This document shows positions 7,300 to 12,383 of a stretch of DNA of 12,383 bases, one piece after another. Below the pieces are notes generated by a model. The model saw nothing but the letters and a program-made list of their open reading frames with translations. It searched no databases and had not been told where the DNA came from. The translations under genes and the position numbers were made by a program. How positions within the stretch are numbered: position 1 is the first letter of the stretch; each line of letters opens with the position of its first letter. Origin of the DNA: Victivallales bacterium. Lineage in GTDB: Bacteria > Verrucomicrobiota > Lentisphaeria > Oligosphaerales > Lenti-02. The DNA is taken from contig JABGQJ010000171.1 in assembly GCA_018648945.1 (NCBI GenBank), forward strand, positions 1 through 12,383, in the 5' to 3' direction.

Positions 7300-7336
7300 G
7301 TCCGATTCGTCCGATTCCGACCCATTCGTCCGATCT
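7300..7336 (+). repeat. Short degenerate 9-bp repeat tract
   Basis: GTCCGATTC occurs twice in tandem (7300-7308, 7309-7317). A degenerate 10-nt unit and a third GTCCGAT (7328-7334) follow. It is non-coding and its function is unknown. Confidence 0.6.
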
Positions 7337-7390
7337 CCCCTACCGAAACACAGGAACGCCCCCGCCAGAACACCGACGTGGGGGCCATAG

Positions 7391-7413
7391 GTAGCCAGAG
7401 CGTCTCGCTCTGG
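7391..7413 (+). repeat. GTAG-led REP-like palindrome (CCAGA family), forward copy
   Basis: GTAG (7391-7394), then an 8-bp arm CCAGAGCG, loop TCT and arm CGCTCTGG. It is the left half of an inverted pair with an 18-bp spacer. Confidence 0.85.
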
Positions 7414-7431
7414 TTTCCCTCCCGGCAGATA

Positions 7432-7454
7432 CCAGACCGAGACGGTCTGGCTAC
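7432..7454 (-). repeat. GTAG-led REP-like palindrome (CCAGA family), inverted copy
   Basis: On the minus strand it reads GTAG, CCAGACCG, TCT, CGGTCTGG. It is identical to the copy at 7391 except for one stem base pair, which has switched from G-C to C-G. With the forward copy it forms a BIME-like unit (7391-7454). Confidence 0.85.
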
Positions 7455-7456
7455 TA

Positions 7457-7492
7457 CAAAGCGCCCCCGCCGGGGTTGCCGACGGGGGCGCT
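7457..7492 (-). terminator. Rho-independent terminator of the minus-strand operon
   Basis: On the minus strand, 10-bp perfect arms AGCGCCCCCG / CGGGGGCGCT (7492-7483 and 7469-7460) are followed by a short TTT run. The hairpin lies about 20 nt beyond the stop of the last queG-like gene. It is also placed to block readthrough from the convergent plus-strand unit. Confidence 0.7.
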
Positions 7493-7512
7493 GAATCAGA
7501 GACCTGGTCCGA

Positions 7513-8583
7513 CTAGCCTTGCTTGTCGGGATCGGAGCACTTCTTGTCGAGGAGCCAGCGTTCCCGCTTGATGAATTCGCCGTTCTCGAAGGTCTGCTCG
7601 CATTTTTCGCGCTGCTCGAGATGGTTGAAGCAGCTTCTCATGCAGCCTCGCGAGCCGCCGATGCCGTAGCTGCCGGCCCCGGCACCACCGCCCCAGCGCA
7701 TGAGCTGGTGGTGCCCATCCACGAGGTGACCGGAAGGGTCTTCCTCCGTCCGCCGCCAACTGCCTTGGGAGCGCGGCCAACAGAGTTTGTAGCCCACGTC
7801 CTCGGAGCACTCCTGGGTGGTGACGTCGAATTCCCAGCCGGGCAGGCTCTTGTGCAGGAAGGGGCTGACCTGCGGGTCGCCGCCATGATAGCCGAGGGTG
7901 CAGCGGCCCATCTGCACATCGCCCCACTCGTAGGTCTTGTCCTCGATCTGGATCTTGACCGTCTTGCCTTCCTTGATGTGGGGGATGGCATTGGCCTGGC
8001 AACCGGAGACGCACTGCATGCAGCGGTCGCAGAGGCTGCCGGGCTCAAGCAGGGGATCGGGCTCGATCTCCATGTCGGTCAGGATCGCGGCGAGGCGCAC
8101 GCGGGGGCCGAACTTCTTGGTGAGAAAGACCTTGGCCCAGCCGCACTCGCCGATGCCAGCGGCCATGCCGACGATACGGATGGCGAAGTGGACGTTAGGC
8201 GCCACGGTGCCGGGACGGATGGGTTCGTCCGGCGGCTGGGTTTCGGGCACGCCGGGGTAGTAGGGCACGGCCTCGTAGCCATGGTCCTCGATGAAGCAGG
8301 AGGTCTCGTACACGCCGTGGGGGATGAAGAAGCTGTTCAGCAACCCGTGGTAGCCGTAGTACGTGTAGGTGGGCCAGTAGGTGCCCTCCTCGATGCCGCG
8401 CCAGTTGCCGCGGAGGATGCGGCGGGCCACGGCGATGACGGTCTTGCACTCGGGATAGATGCTCGACGGATGCATCCGCTCGGGTGCGCCCGCAAAGCGC
8501 TCGATATTGGCGAACCCGACCAAGTCCAGTCCCTGGGACTGGGCAAATTGGCGGATTTGCTCCTTGGTGACTTTCTTGCCCAT
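7513..8583 (-). CDS. QueG-like / reductive-dehalogenase-like 4Fe-4S protein (paralog 2 of operon)
   Basis: A 356-residue protein of the epoxyqueuosine reductase / reductive dehalogenase-like superfamily (COG1600-type). The N-terminal region has LDLVGFANIERF and HPSSIYPECKTVIAVARR. The core GECGWAKVFLTKKFGPRVR (about 145-163) corresponds to the conserved cofactor-binding region, which binds cobalamin in characterised relatives. The first Fe-S motif is complete: C185-x2-C188-x2-C191-x3-C195. The second cluster region is unusual: C228 and C314-x3-C318 are present, but the C-x2-C-x3-C-P of QueG is not. C259, C268 and C328 are possible extra ligands. There is no Tat signal or membrane segment, so it should be soluble. 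AAAGGGAGA (8598-8590) precedes the ATG by about 6 nt. It lies 42 nt after its paralog and is probably the last gene of the operon. The substrate is unknown, and I would not call it queG. Confidence 0.8.
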   Translation of the reverse strand: MGKKVTKEQIRQFAQSQGLDLVGFANIERFAGAPERMHPSSIYPECKTVIAVARRILRGNWRGIEEGTYWPTYTYYGYHGLLNSFFIPHGVYETSCFIEDHGYEAVPYYPGVPETQPPDEPIRPGTVAPNVHFAIRIVGMAAGIGECGWAKVFLTKKFGPRVRLAAILTDMEIEPDPLLEPGSLCDRCMQCVSGCQANAIPHIKEGKTVKIQIEDKTYEWGDVQMGRCTLGYHGGDPQVSPFLHKSLPGWEFDVTTQECSEDVGYKLCWPRSQGSWRRTEEDPSGHLVDGHHQLMRWGGGAGAGSYGIGGSRGCMRSCFNHLEQREKCEQTFENGEFIKRERWLLDKKCSDPDKQG

Positions 8584-8625
8584 GATGGGTCTCCCTTTGC
8601 TGTTTGGGTACCTGCGGGAGGACCG

Positions 8626-9486
8626 CTAGCTGATGTCCACGATGGAGACCTGCCCCTGGGCATTGCGCTGCCAGGCGGGGCGATTCCGGAAGGGCGTCTC
8701 AAGGGCGTTCTCGATCCGCTTCTCCTGGTCCAGATGGTGGACGCAGGTACGGGTGCAGAGAGCGCCGAGACGGTCGGCACGACCGGCGGGATGGTCGCCG
8801 TTGCCGCGGGCGCCATTGCCGCAGCTCTTGCAGACGGCGTAGTTGATCTCGGCCACGGGCATTACCCGGCCGGCGATGGTCATGGTGGTCTCGCCGACGA
8901 AGGCGCCGAGGGGGCAGGACTTGGCGCAGAGCCCGCACTGGTCGCAGACCGCCTCGGTGGGCATGGGGGTGGGCGTCAGTTCGGCATCGGTGAGGATCAT
9001 CTGGAAGCGCTGGCGGGGGCCGTATTGGGGCGTGAGGACTTCGCCCGAGTAGCCGATTTCGCCGAGGCCGGCGCGGACGGCGGCGTCACGCATGTCGATC
9101 ATCACGTTGGGGGCGGGCTTGTCCGGTGCGACCTTGACGCCGGAGGGGGGGATGGCCGGGTCGAGATCCTGGATGGGGGAGCATTCCCAGCGATTGTCCT
9201 CGAGCCAAGTAGCGAGGTCAATGGTCAGGATGGCGAGCATCCGGTCCTTCAGCCAGGAGAGCCCGTATTGGCCGTAGATGTCGAACTGGGTGCCTTCCTC
9301 CAGGCCGCGGAGGGTGCCGCGCGTGATCCGCTTGCCGAGCACGATGACCGACTTGGTCTCCGGGAAGATCGAGCTGGGGTGGTGGTTGGGGGCCACGTCG
9401 GCGAAGCGCTCGATGGGGGCGATGCCCACGAGGTCGGCGCGCTTCTCCTTCGCGAACGCGAGGAAATCCTGGGTGAGTTGATTCAT
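8626..9486 (-). CDS. QueG-like / reductive-dehalogenase-like 4Fe-4S protein (paralog 1 of operon)
   Basis: A 286-residue homolog of the gene at 7513-8583. It shares ADLVGIAPIERF, HHPSSIFPETKSVIVLGKR, RGLEEGTQF, GEIGY...LTPQYGPRQR and LTD. The first 4Fe-4S motif is canonical: C181-x2-C184-x2-C187-x3-C191-P. Four further Cys, C219-x2-C222 and C244-x3-C248, could hold a second cluster in a non-QueG spacing. The closing motif C-x3-C-x-x-H-L-D/E-Q is shared with the paralog. By family knowledge it is a soluble, electron-transferring, possibly cobalamin-dependent reductase. Its ATG overlaps the IclR stop (ATGA, 9486-9483), and GAAAGGA (9500-9494) lies 7 nt upstream. A longer in-frame extension up to 10284 only reads through the IclR gene in another frame and is rejected. 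Confidence 0.82.
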   Translation of the reverse strand: MNQLTQDFLAFAKEKRADLVGIAPIERFADVAPNHHPSSIFPETKSVIVLGKRITRGTLRGLEEGTQFDIYGQYGLSWLKDRMLAILTIDLATWLEDNRWECSPIQDLDPAIPPSGVKVAPDKPAPNVMIDMRDAAVRAGLGEIGYSGEVLTPQYGPRQRFQMILTDAELTPTPMPTEAVCDQCGLCAKSCPLGAFVGETTMTIAGRVMPVAEINYAVCKSCGNGARGNGDHPAGRADRLGALCTRTCVHHLDQEKRIENALETPFRNRPAWQRNAQGQVSIVDIS

Positions 9487-10241
9487 GACCGCATCCTTTC
9501 GTTCTCTACCTGCACGTTGATGGCCGCCTTCTGCAAGGCGCTGACTAGGGTTTTCCTGCGCTCCGGATTGCCGCGCACCGCCGGGTAGTACATGCCCAGC
9601 GCCGCCGTCATTCCGGAAGCCGAAAGCGGCAGAGGCACTGCCAGTGCCTCCACATGATCCTTGTGCAATTGCGCCACGCCGCGTTCCGCGATGCGCCACA
9701 GTTCCGCGCTGAGCTCGCGCTGGCTGGCGGCCTCGGGCCAGAGGGGGGCGCGGTCGCCCAGGCGCAGGGCCAGGGCGGTGACCTCCTCTGCATCGAGCTG
9801 GGCCAGAAGGGAGCGCCCGGTCGCGGTGTTGTAGAAGTGGTCGTCCGCCCCGTTCTGGGCACCGACCCGCAAATCGCGGCGGCTCTCCAGGCTGGAGATC
9901 GTGTGTCGCTGGCCCCCGCTGTAGACGGCCAGGATGATGGTCTCGTCCACTGCCTCGTTGAGTTGGCGAATGGGACCTTTGGCGGCGGCGGCCAGGCGAT
10001 CCATCGCGGTGCGTCCCTGCCCCAGCGCGCGAGCGCGGGGTCCCAGCCGGTAGCGCTTGCTCCGCTCGCTGCGCCGCGCGTAGTCGAGGGCCAGGAGGGT
10101 ATTCAGCAGGTTGTGCGCGGTCGGTGTCTTCAGTCCAGCCAGATTCGATAGGTCGGAGAGACTGATCCCCTCCGAACCAGCCGCATCGACCAGTTCGAGG
10201 AGATTGAGAGCCCGTTCGACAGACTGGACAGTCTTCAGCAT
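9483..10241 (-). CDS. IclR-family transcriptional regulator
   Basis: A 252-residue regulator of normal family length. The N-terminal winged helix-turn-helix (about 4-65) has SVERALNLLELV, a recognition region ISLSDLSNLAGLKTPTAHNL (26-45) and the wing RSKRYRLGPRA. The C-terminal effector-binding domain (about 78-248) contains NTATGRSLLAQL (138-149) and the closing ALQKAAINVQVE. It is the first gene of the operon and is coupled to the next gene by an ATGA overlap, so it probably controls the two queG-like genes and perhaps the divergent sulfatase. The ATG at 10241 is chosen from family alignment; an in-frame GTG at 10259 is possible. Neither has a clear ribosome binding site, and the predicted promoter lies so close that the mRNA may be leaderless or nearly so. 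Confidence 0.9.
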   Translation of the reverse strand: MLKTVQSVERALNLLELVDAAGSEGISLSDLSNLAGLKTPTAHNLLNTLLALDYARRSERSKRYRLGPRARALGQGRTAMDRLAAAAKGPIRQLNEAVDETIILAVYSGGQRHTISSLESRRDLRVGAQNGADDHFYNTATGRSLLAQLDAEEVTALALRLGDRAPLWPEAASQRELSAELWRIAERGVAQLHKDHVEALAVPLPLSASGMTAALGMYYPAVRGNPERRKTLVSALQKAAINVQVENERMRS

Positions 10242-10242
10242 T

Positions 10243-10259
10243 GTTGAAGTGGCTTTCAC
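10243..10259. promoter_or_regulatory. Imperfect palindrome, possible IclR operator
   Basis: GTTGAAG-TGG-CTTTCAC has half sites that agree at 5 of 7 positions. It resembles the GAAA/TTTC-type half sites of IclR-family operators. It overlaps the IclR start region and the plus-strand -35 box, so binding could repress both directions. This is weak evidence from a single site. Confidence 0.3.
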
Positions 10260-10273
10260 GATGCTGATAAAGT
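10244..10273 (+). promoter_or_regulatory. Possible promoter of the sulfatase gene
   Basis: TTGAAG (10244-10249), an 18-bp spacer and TAAAGT (10268-10273), with an extended -10 TG at 10265-10266. Its -10 overlaps the minus-strand -10 of the IclR operon. The implied leader before the sulfatase start is about 140 nt. Confidence 0.35.
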
Positions 10274-10297
10274 AGGAAGGCCACATCCCTCCGTCAA
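10269..10297 (-). promoter_or_regulatory. Likely promoter of the IclR / queG-like operon
   Basis: On the minus strand, TTGACG (10297-10292) and TACTTT (10274-10269) are separated by exactly 17 bp. Transcription would start near 10262, only a few bases before the GTG at 10259 and about 20 before the ATG at 10241. Confidence 0.5.
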
Positions 10298-10405
10298 GTG
10301 CCCTCGGCAGCTTTTCTCGGCGCTTGCTTGGCGCTGGCCTGGGCGCTACCGTGGCTGCGCACAGACGGCACCCTCTCGCGCCGCAGAACACGACTCCAAG
10401 GGCCC

Positions 10406-10415
10406 AAGGGGAGGG
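10406..10415 (+). promoter_or_regulatory. Ribosome binding site deciding the sulfatase start
   Basis: AAGGGGAGGG ends 5 nt before the ATG at 10421. The earlier in-frame GTG at 10298 has no comparable site. Confidence 0.75.
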
Positions 10416-10420
10416 AAGAC

Positions 10421-12049
10421 ATGGCCCCGCCAGACCAGCTCAAGACGAACCGTTCCTCCGACCCGGAGACCAAGGCCATGCCTGCAGATTGCCCTGACCG
10501 CCCGAATATCCTGATCTTCCTGGTCGACCAGATGCAGGCCGAGGTACTGGCGCCCGGCCACCCGTGCCGGACCCCGAACCTGGACCGTTTCGCAGGTGCG
10601 GGAGTACGTTTCACCCGGGCCTTTGGCCCATCCCCTCATTGCTGCCCGGCGCGCGCCACGTTTATGTCCGGTCTCTATCCGAGCCGGCATGGCGTGTTCA
10701 ACAACGTCAGCAACGAGACGGCGTTCCAGCCCGGGCTGAACGCCGGTGTCCGGCTCTTCTCGGAACACTTGAGGGATGCGGGGTACAACCTGCAGCATGC
10801 TGGCAAGTGGCATGTGACCAACGAAGAGACGCCAGCCGACCGAGGGTGGGAGGAACTGAGCCGCTACGAGTGCAAGCCTGCGGAGCCGCGCCGCGCGCTT
10901 TTCCGTGAGCGTGCTGGAGAGAGTATTCCCTCGACAAAGACGCGCGAGCGCGGCCAGGTCCACCGCCCCGGCTGGGGTGATACGGAGGTCTACGGCCGCA
11001 CCCGCGACGGTGCCGCCGCCTATGAGGGAACGCACTACTACAAGCAGGCCATTCGCCCGGCGCTGGAAGCCATGCCCGAGCTGGCCTCGCGGAACGCGCC
11101 ATGGGCCATGTGCGTCAGTACCGACATGGTGCCGGAGTCGCCCGTGCCGAAGGAGCTCGCGGAGCTCTATCCCCCGGCGAGCGTGCAACTGCCCGCCAGC
11201 TTTGCGGACAGCATGGCGGACAAGCCGAACATCTACCGGAAGATGCGCAACCAGATCTGGGGCCAGATCGGGATCGACGAAGCAAAAGCGGCGGTGGCCC
11301 ACTACTGGGCCCTTTGCAGCCTGCAGGACCGGTTCTTCGGGGACCTTCTCGACAAGCTTGAGGAAACCGGCCAGGCCGAGAACACGGTCGTCCTCTTCGT
11401 CAGCGACCATGGCGACTGCAATTTCGCGCACGGCCTCCAGCAGATGGGCATCCCGTCGTTCCGCGAGAACTACAACGTGTCGGCCGTCGTCCGCTGGCCG
11501 CGCGGGATCAGGGCACCAGGCCGGGTGGTTGACGAGTTCATCACCCTCGCCGATTTCGCCCCGACCTTCATCGAGCTGGCCCAAGGCGGGGTGCCTGAGG
11601 GACTGACCGGGCGCAGCCTGGTGCCGTTCCTTGAGGCGCAGACGCCAGGCGACTGGCCGGACGCGTGGTTTTCCCAGACAAAGGGCAATGAGTGCTACTT
11701 CACGCAGCGCATCGCCATGACCAAGGAATGGAAGTACGTCTGCAATTGGTTCGACTTTGACGAACTCTACGACCTGACCAACGACCCCCACGAGATGGTG
11801 AACCTCGCCCACCCCGACCGCCACCCGCAGCAGGAAGCCTACACGGGGACGCCCGGCGCGGAACTGCCCTACCTGCCGTGGCCGCGGCTCCCGGATCATC
11901 TGGAAGCCGTCCGCCGGGACATGATGGGGCGGATGTGGCGCTTCGCCGAGCGCGAGCAGGACATCATCTTCAACGGTTTCCCGCCCGTCGCCGTGGTGCC
12001 TTACGGCCCGCTGATCGGCATGGTAGACGACCCGCCACCTTCGCCTTAG
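10421..12049 (+). CDS. Sulfatase (formylglycine-dependent arylsulfatase/alkaline phosphatase superfamily)
   Basis: A 542-residue sulfatase that hydrolyses a sulfate (or related) ester. RPNILIFLVDQ (28-37) supplies a metal Asp at D36, with Gln where many sulfatases have a second Asp. C74-C75-P76-A77-R78 is the C-x-P-x-R formylglycine signature, and SGLYPSRHG completes it. HAGKWH supplies K129 and H131, and SDHGD supplies D329 and H330. ELYDLTNDPHEMVNL is the usual C-terminal motif. The His of the common PH-x-P segment seems to be replaced, since the aligned region reads TDMVPESPVP (234-243). No signal peptide follows the chosen start, so it is predicted cytoplasmic. Starting at the GTG at 10298 would add a hydrophobic stretch but has no ribosome binding site. 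No sulfatase-maturating enzyme gene is in the window. It is divergent from the IclR operon, and its stop overlaps the stop of the second IclR gene. Confidence 0.9.
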   Translation: MAPPDQLKTNRSSDPETKAMPADCPDRPNILIFLVDQMQAEVLAPGHPCRTPNLDRFAGAGVRFTRAFGPSPHCCPARATFMSGLYPSRHGVFNNVSNETAFQPGLNAGVRLFSEHLRDAGYNLQHAGKWHVTNEETPADRGWEELSRYECKPAEPRRALFRERAGESIPSTKTRERGQVHRPGWGDTEVYGRTRDGAAAYEGTHYYKQAIRPALEAMPELASRNAPWAMCVSTDMVPESPVPKELAELYPPASVQLPASFADSMADKPNIYRKMRNQIWGQIGIDEAKAAVAHYWALCSLQDRFFGDLLDKLEETGQAENTVVLFVSDHGDCNFAHGLQQMGIPSFRENYNVSAVVRWPRGIRAPGRVVDEFITLADFAPTFIELAQGGVPEGLTGRSLVPFLEAQTPGDWPDAWFSQTKGNECYFTQRIAMTKEWKYVCNWFDFDELYDLTNDPHEMVNLAHPDRHPQQEAYTGTPGAELPYLPWPRLPDHLEAVRRDMMGRMWRFAEREQDIIFNGFPPVAVVPYGPLIGMVDDPPPSP

Positions 12050-12383
12050 CCGGCCAGGAAGGCTGTCTGGATGGCCTGGGCGGCTTCGCGGAGACGGGTG
12101 CCGAGGGTTTGGCGACGTCCGCCGCTGTCGCGGCCGGAGGGGTAGTCGAGGCCGATGGCCGCGGCGAGTCCGGGAAGTTGCAGGGGGGTGGCGAGGGAGG
12201 TGACGCCGGTGTCGCGTTGTTCGGCCACGACGAGGAGAGAGGCGCGGATGACCTGGAGCTCGCGGGTGAGGTCGCGGTCGGTGAAGACGCCGGGCCAGCG
12301 GCGACCGGGCCAACCGAGGCGTTTTAGAAGGGGCGACAGGTCGGCGGCGGGCAGTTGGGCGAGGAGGGCGCGTCCCGTGGACG
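12046..12383 (-). CDS. IclR-family transcriptional regulator, C-terminal part (5' end outside window)
   Basis: The last 111 residues of a regulator whose DNA-binding domain lies beyond the right edge. It begins in the effector-binding domain with STGRALLAQLPAADL, the same element as ATGRSLLAQLD in the IclR protein at 9483-10241. It continues with VVAEQRDTGVTSLATPLQLP and ends with a helix, LREAAQAIQTAFLAG, as in the family. The methionine at 12228 is internal. The TAA stop (12048-12046) overlaps the TAG of the sulfatase on the other strand, so the two genes converge with a 4-base overlap. Identity as IclR is likely but rests on the C-terminal half only. Confidence 0.75.
   Translation of the reverse strand, partial: STGRALLAQLPAADLSPLLKRLGWPGRRWPGVFTDRDLTRELQVIRASLLVVAEQRDTGVTSLATPLQLPGLAAAIGLDYPSGRDSGGRRQTLGTRLREAAQAIQTAFLAG

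Noticed and set aside
7111..7454. CRISPR-like array in the convergent gap
   Set aside because: The repeats are two different inverted palindrome pairs, not direct repeats with regular unique spacers, and no cas genes are present.
8626..9486. Calling this gene queG
   Set aside because: The second cluster motif, the duplication and the IclR operon context do not fit a tRNA queuosine enzyme, so only the superfamily is named.
7519..9588. Plus-strand open frame of 689 codons antisense to both queG-like genes
   Set aside because: Long antisense frames are common in GC-rich genes. The translation is low in complexity (G/A/V/L/D/H-rich) with no motif, while both minus-strand frames show conserved Cys motifs and ribosome binding sites.
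8626..10284. N-terminal extension of the first queG-like protein to 552 residues
   Set aside because: The extension lies inside the IclR gene in another frame. Homology and a ribosome binding site start at 9486.
10298..10420. Longer sulfatase start with a hydrophobic N-terminus resembling a signal peptide
   Set aside because: It is a GTG without a ribosome binding site, with no basic residues before the hydrophobic stretch. The ATG at 10421 has a strong site. The alternative is kept in mind because it would change the predicted location.
10346..12313. Minus-strand open frame of 655 codons across the sulfatase
   Set aside because: It is a shadow of the sulfatase in a GC-rich gene. It also runs through the second IclR gene in a different frame and has no recognisable domain.

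Overview
The window is a GC-rich bacterial chromosomal segment. It combines a von Willebrand A (VWA)/amidotransferase-like membrane protein operon, a C-x-P-x-R sulfatase, IclR regulators, queG-like iron-sulfur proteins and abundant GTAG-led palindromes. This mix fits the Planctomycetota / Verrucomicrobiota-Lentisphaerota / Hydrogenedentota type of genome. That is inference from gene content only; no rRNA or other taxonomic marker is present.

Layout. (1) 2-3075, plus strand: the 3' end of a Gln/Glu-rich coiled-coil protein, coupled through an ATGA overlap to a 754-residue membrane protein with VWA and class-I-amidotransferase-like domains. (2) 3076-3732: a non-coding mosaic of hairpins. Its core (3078-3625) is bounded by inverted repeats and contains a 95-bp tandem duplication and REP-like palindromes. 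(3) 3733-7033, plus strand: an imidazolonepropionase-type amidohydrolase followed 19 nt later by a membrane-anchored beta-propeller-like protein. (4) 7034-7512: a convergent intergenic region with two inverted pairs of GTAG-led palindromes (BIME-like), a short 9-bp repeat tract and a rho-independent terminator for the minus-strand genes. (5) 10241-7513, minus strand: an operon of an IclR regulator and two diverged queG/reductive-dehalogenase-like 4Fe-4S proteins. (6) 10421-12049, plus strand: a sulfatase divergent from that operon. (7) 12383-12046, minus strand: the C-terminal part of a second IclR regulator, whose stop codon overlaps the sulfatase stop.

How the genes may work together. Region 1 looks like the end of a MoxR-DUF58-VWA type membrane operon. 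Regions 5-7 look like a small catabolic or modifying module. One IclR protein probably controls its own two Fe-S oxidoreductases and, through overlapping divergent promoter elements, the sulfatase; a second IclR regulator sits on the far side. The substrate cannot be read from the sequence.

The most distinctive non-coding signal is a set of palindromes that share a 5' GTAG-type tetranucleotide and, in two of three families, a CG-TCT-CG core. Their arms have diverged with base pairing kept. This is the signature of REP elements mobilised by REP-associated tyrosine transposases (RAYTs). No such transposase lies in the window.
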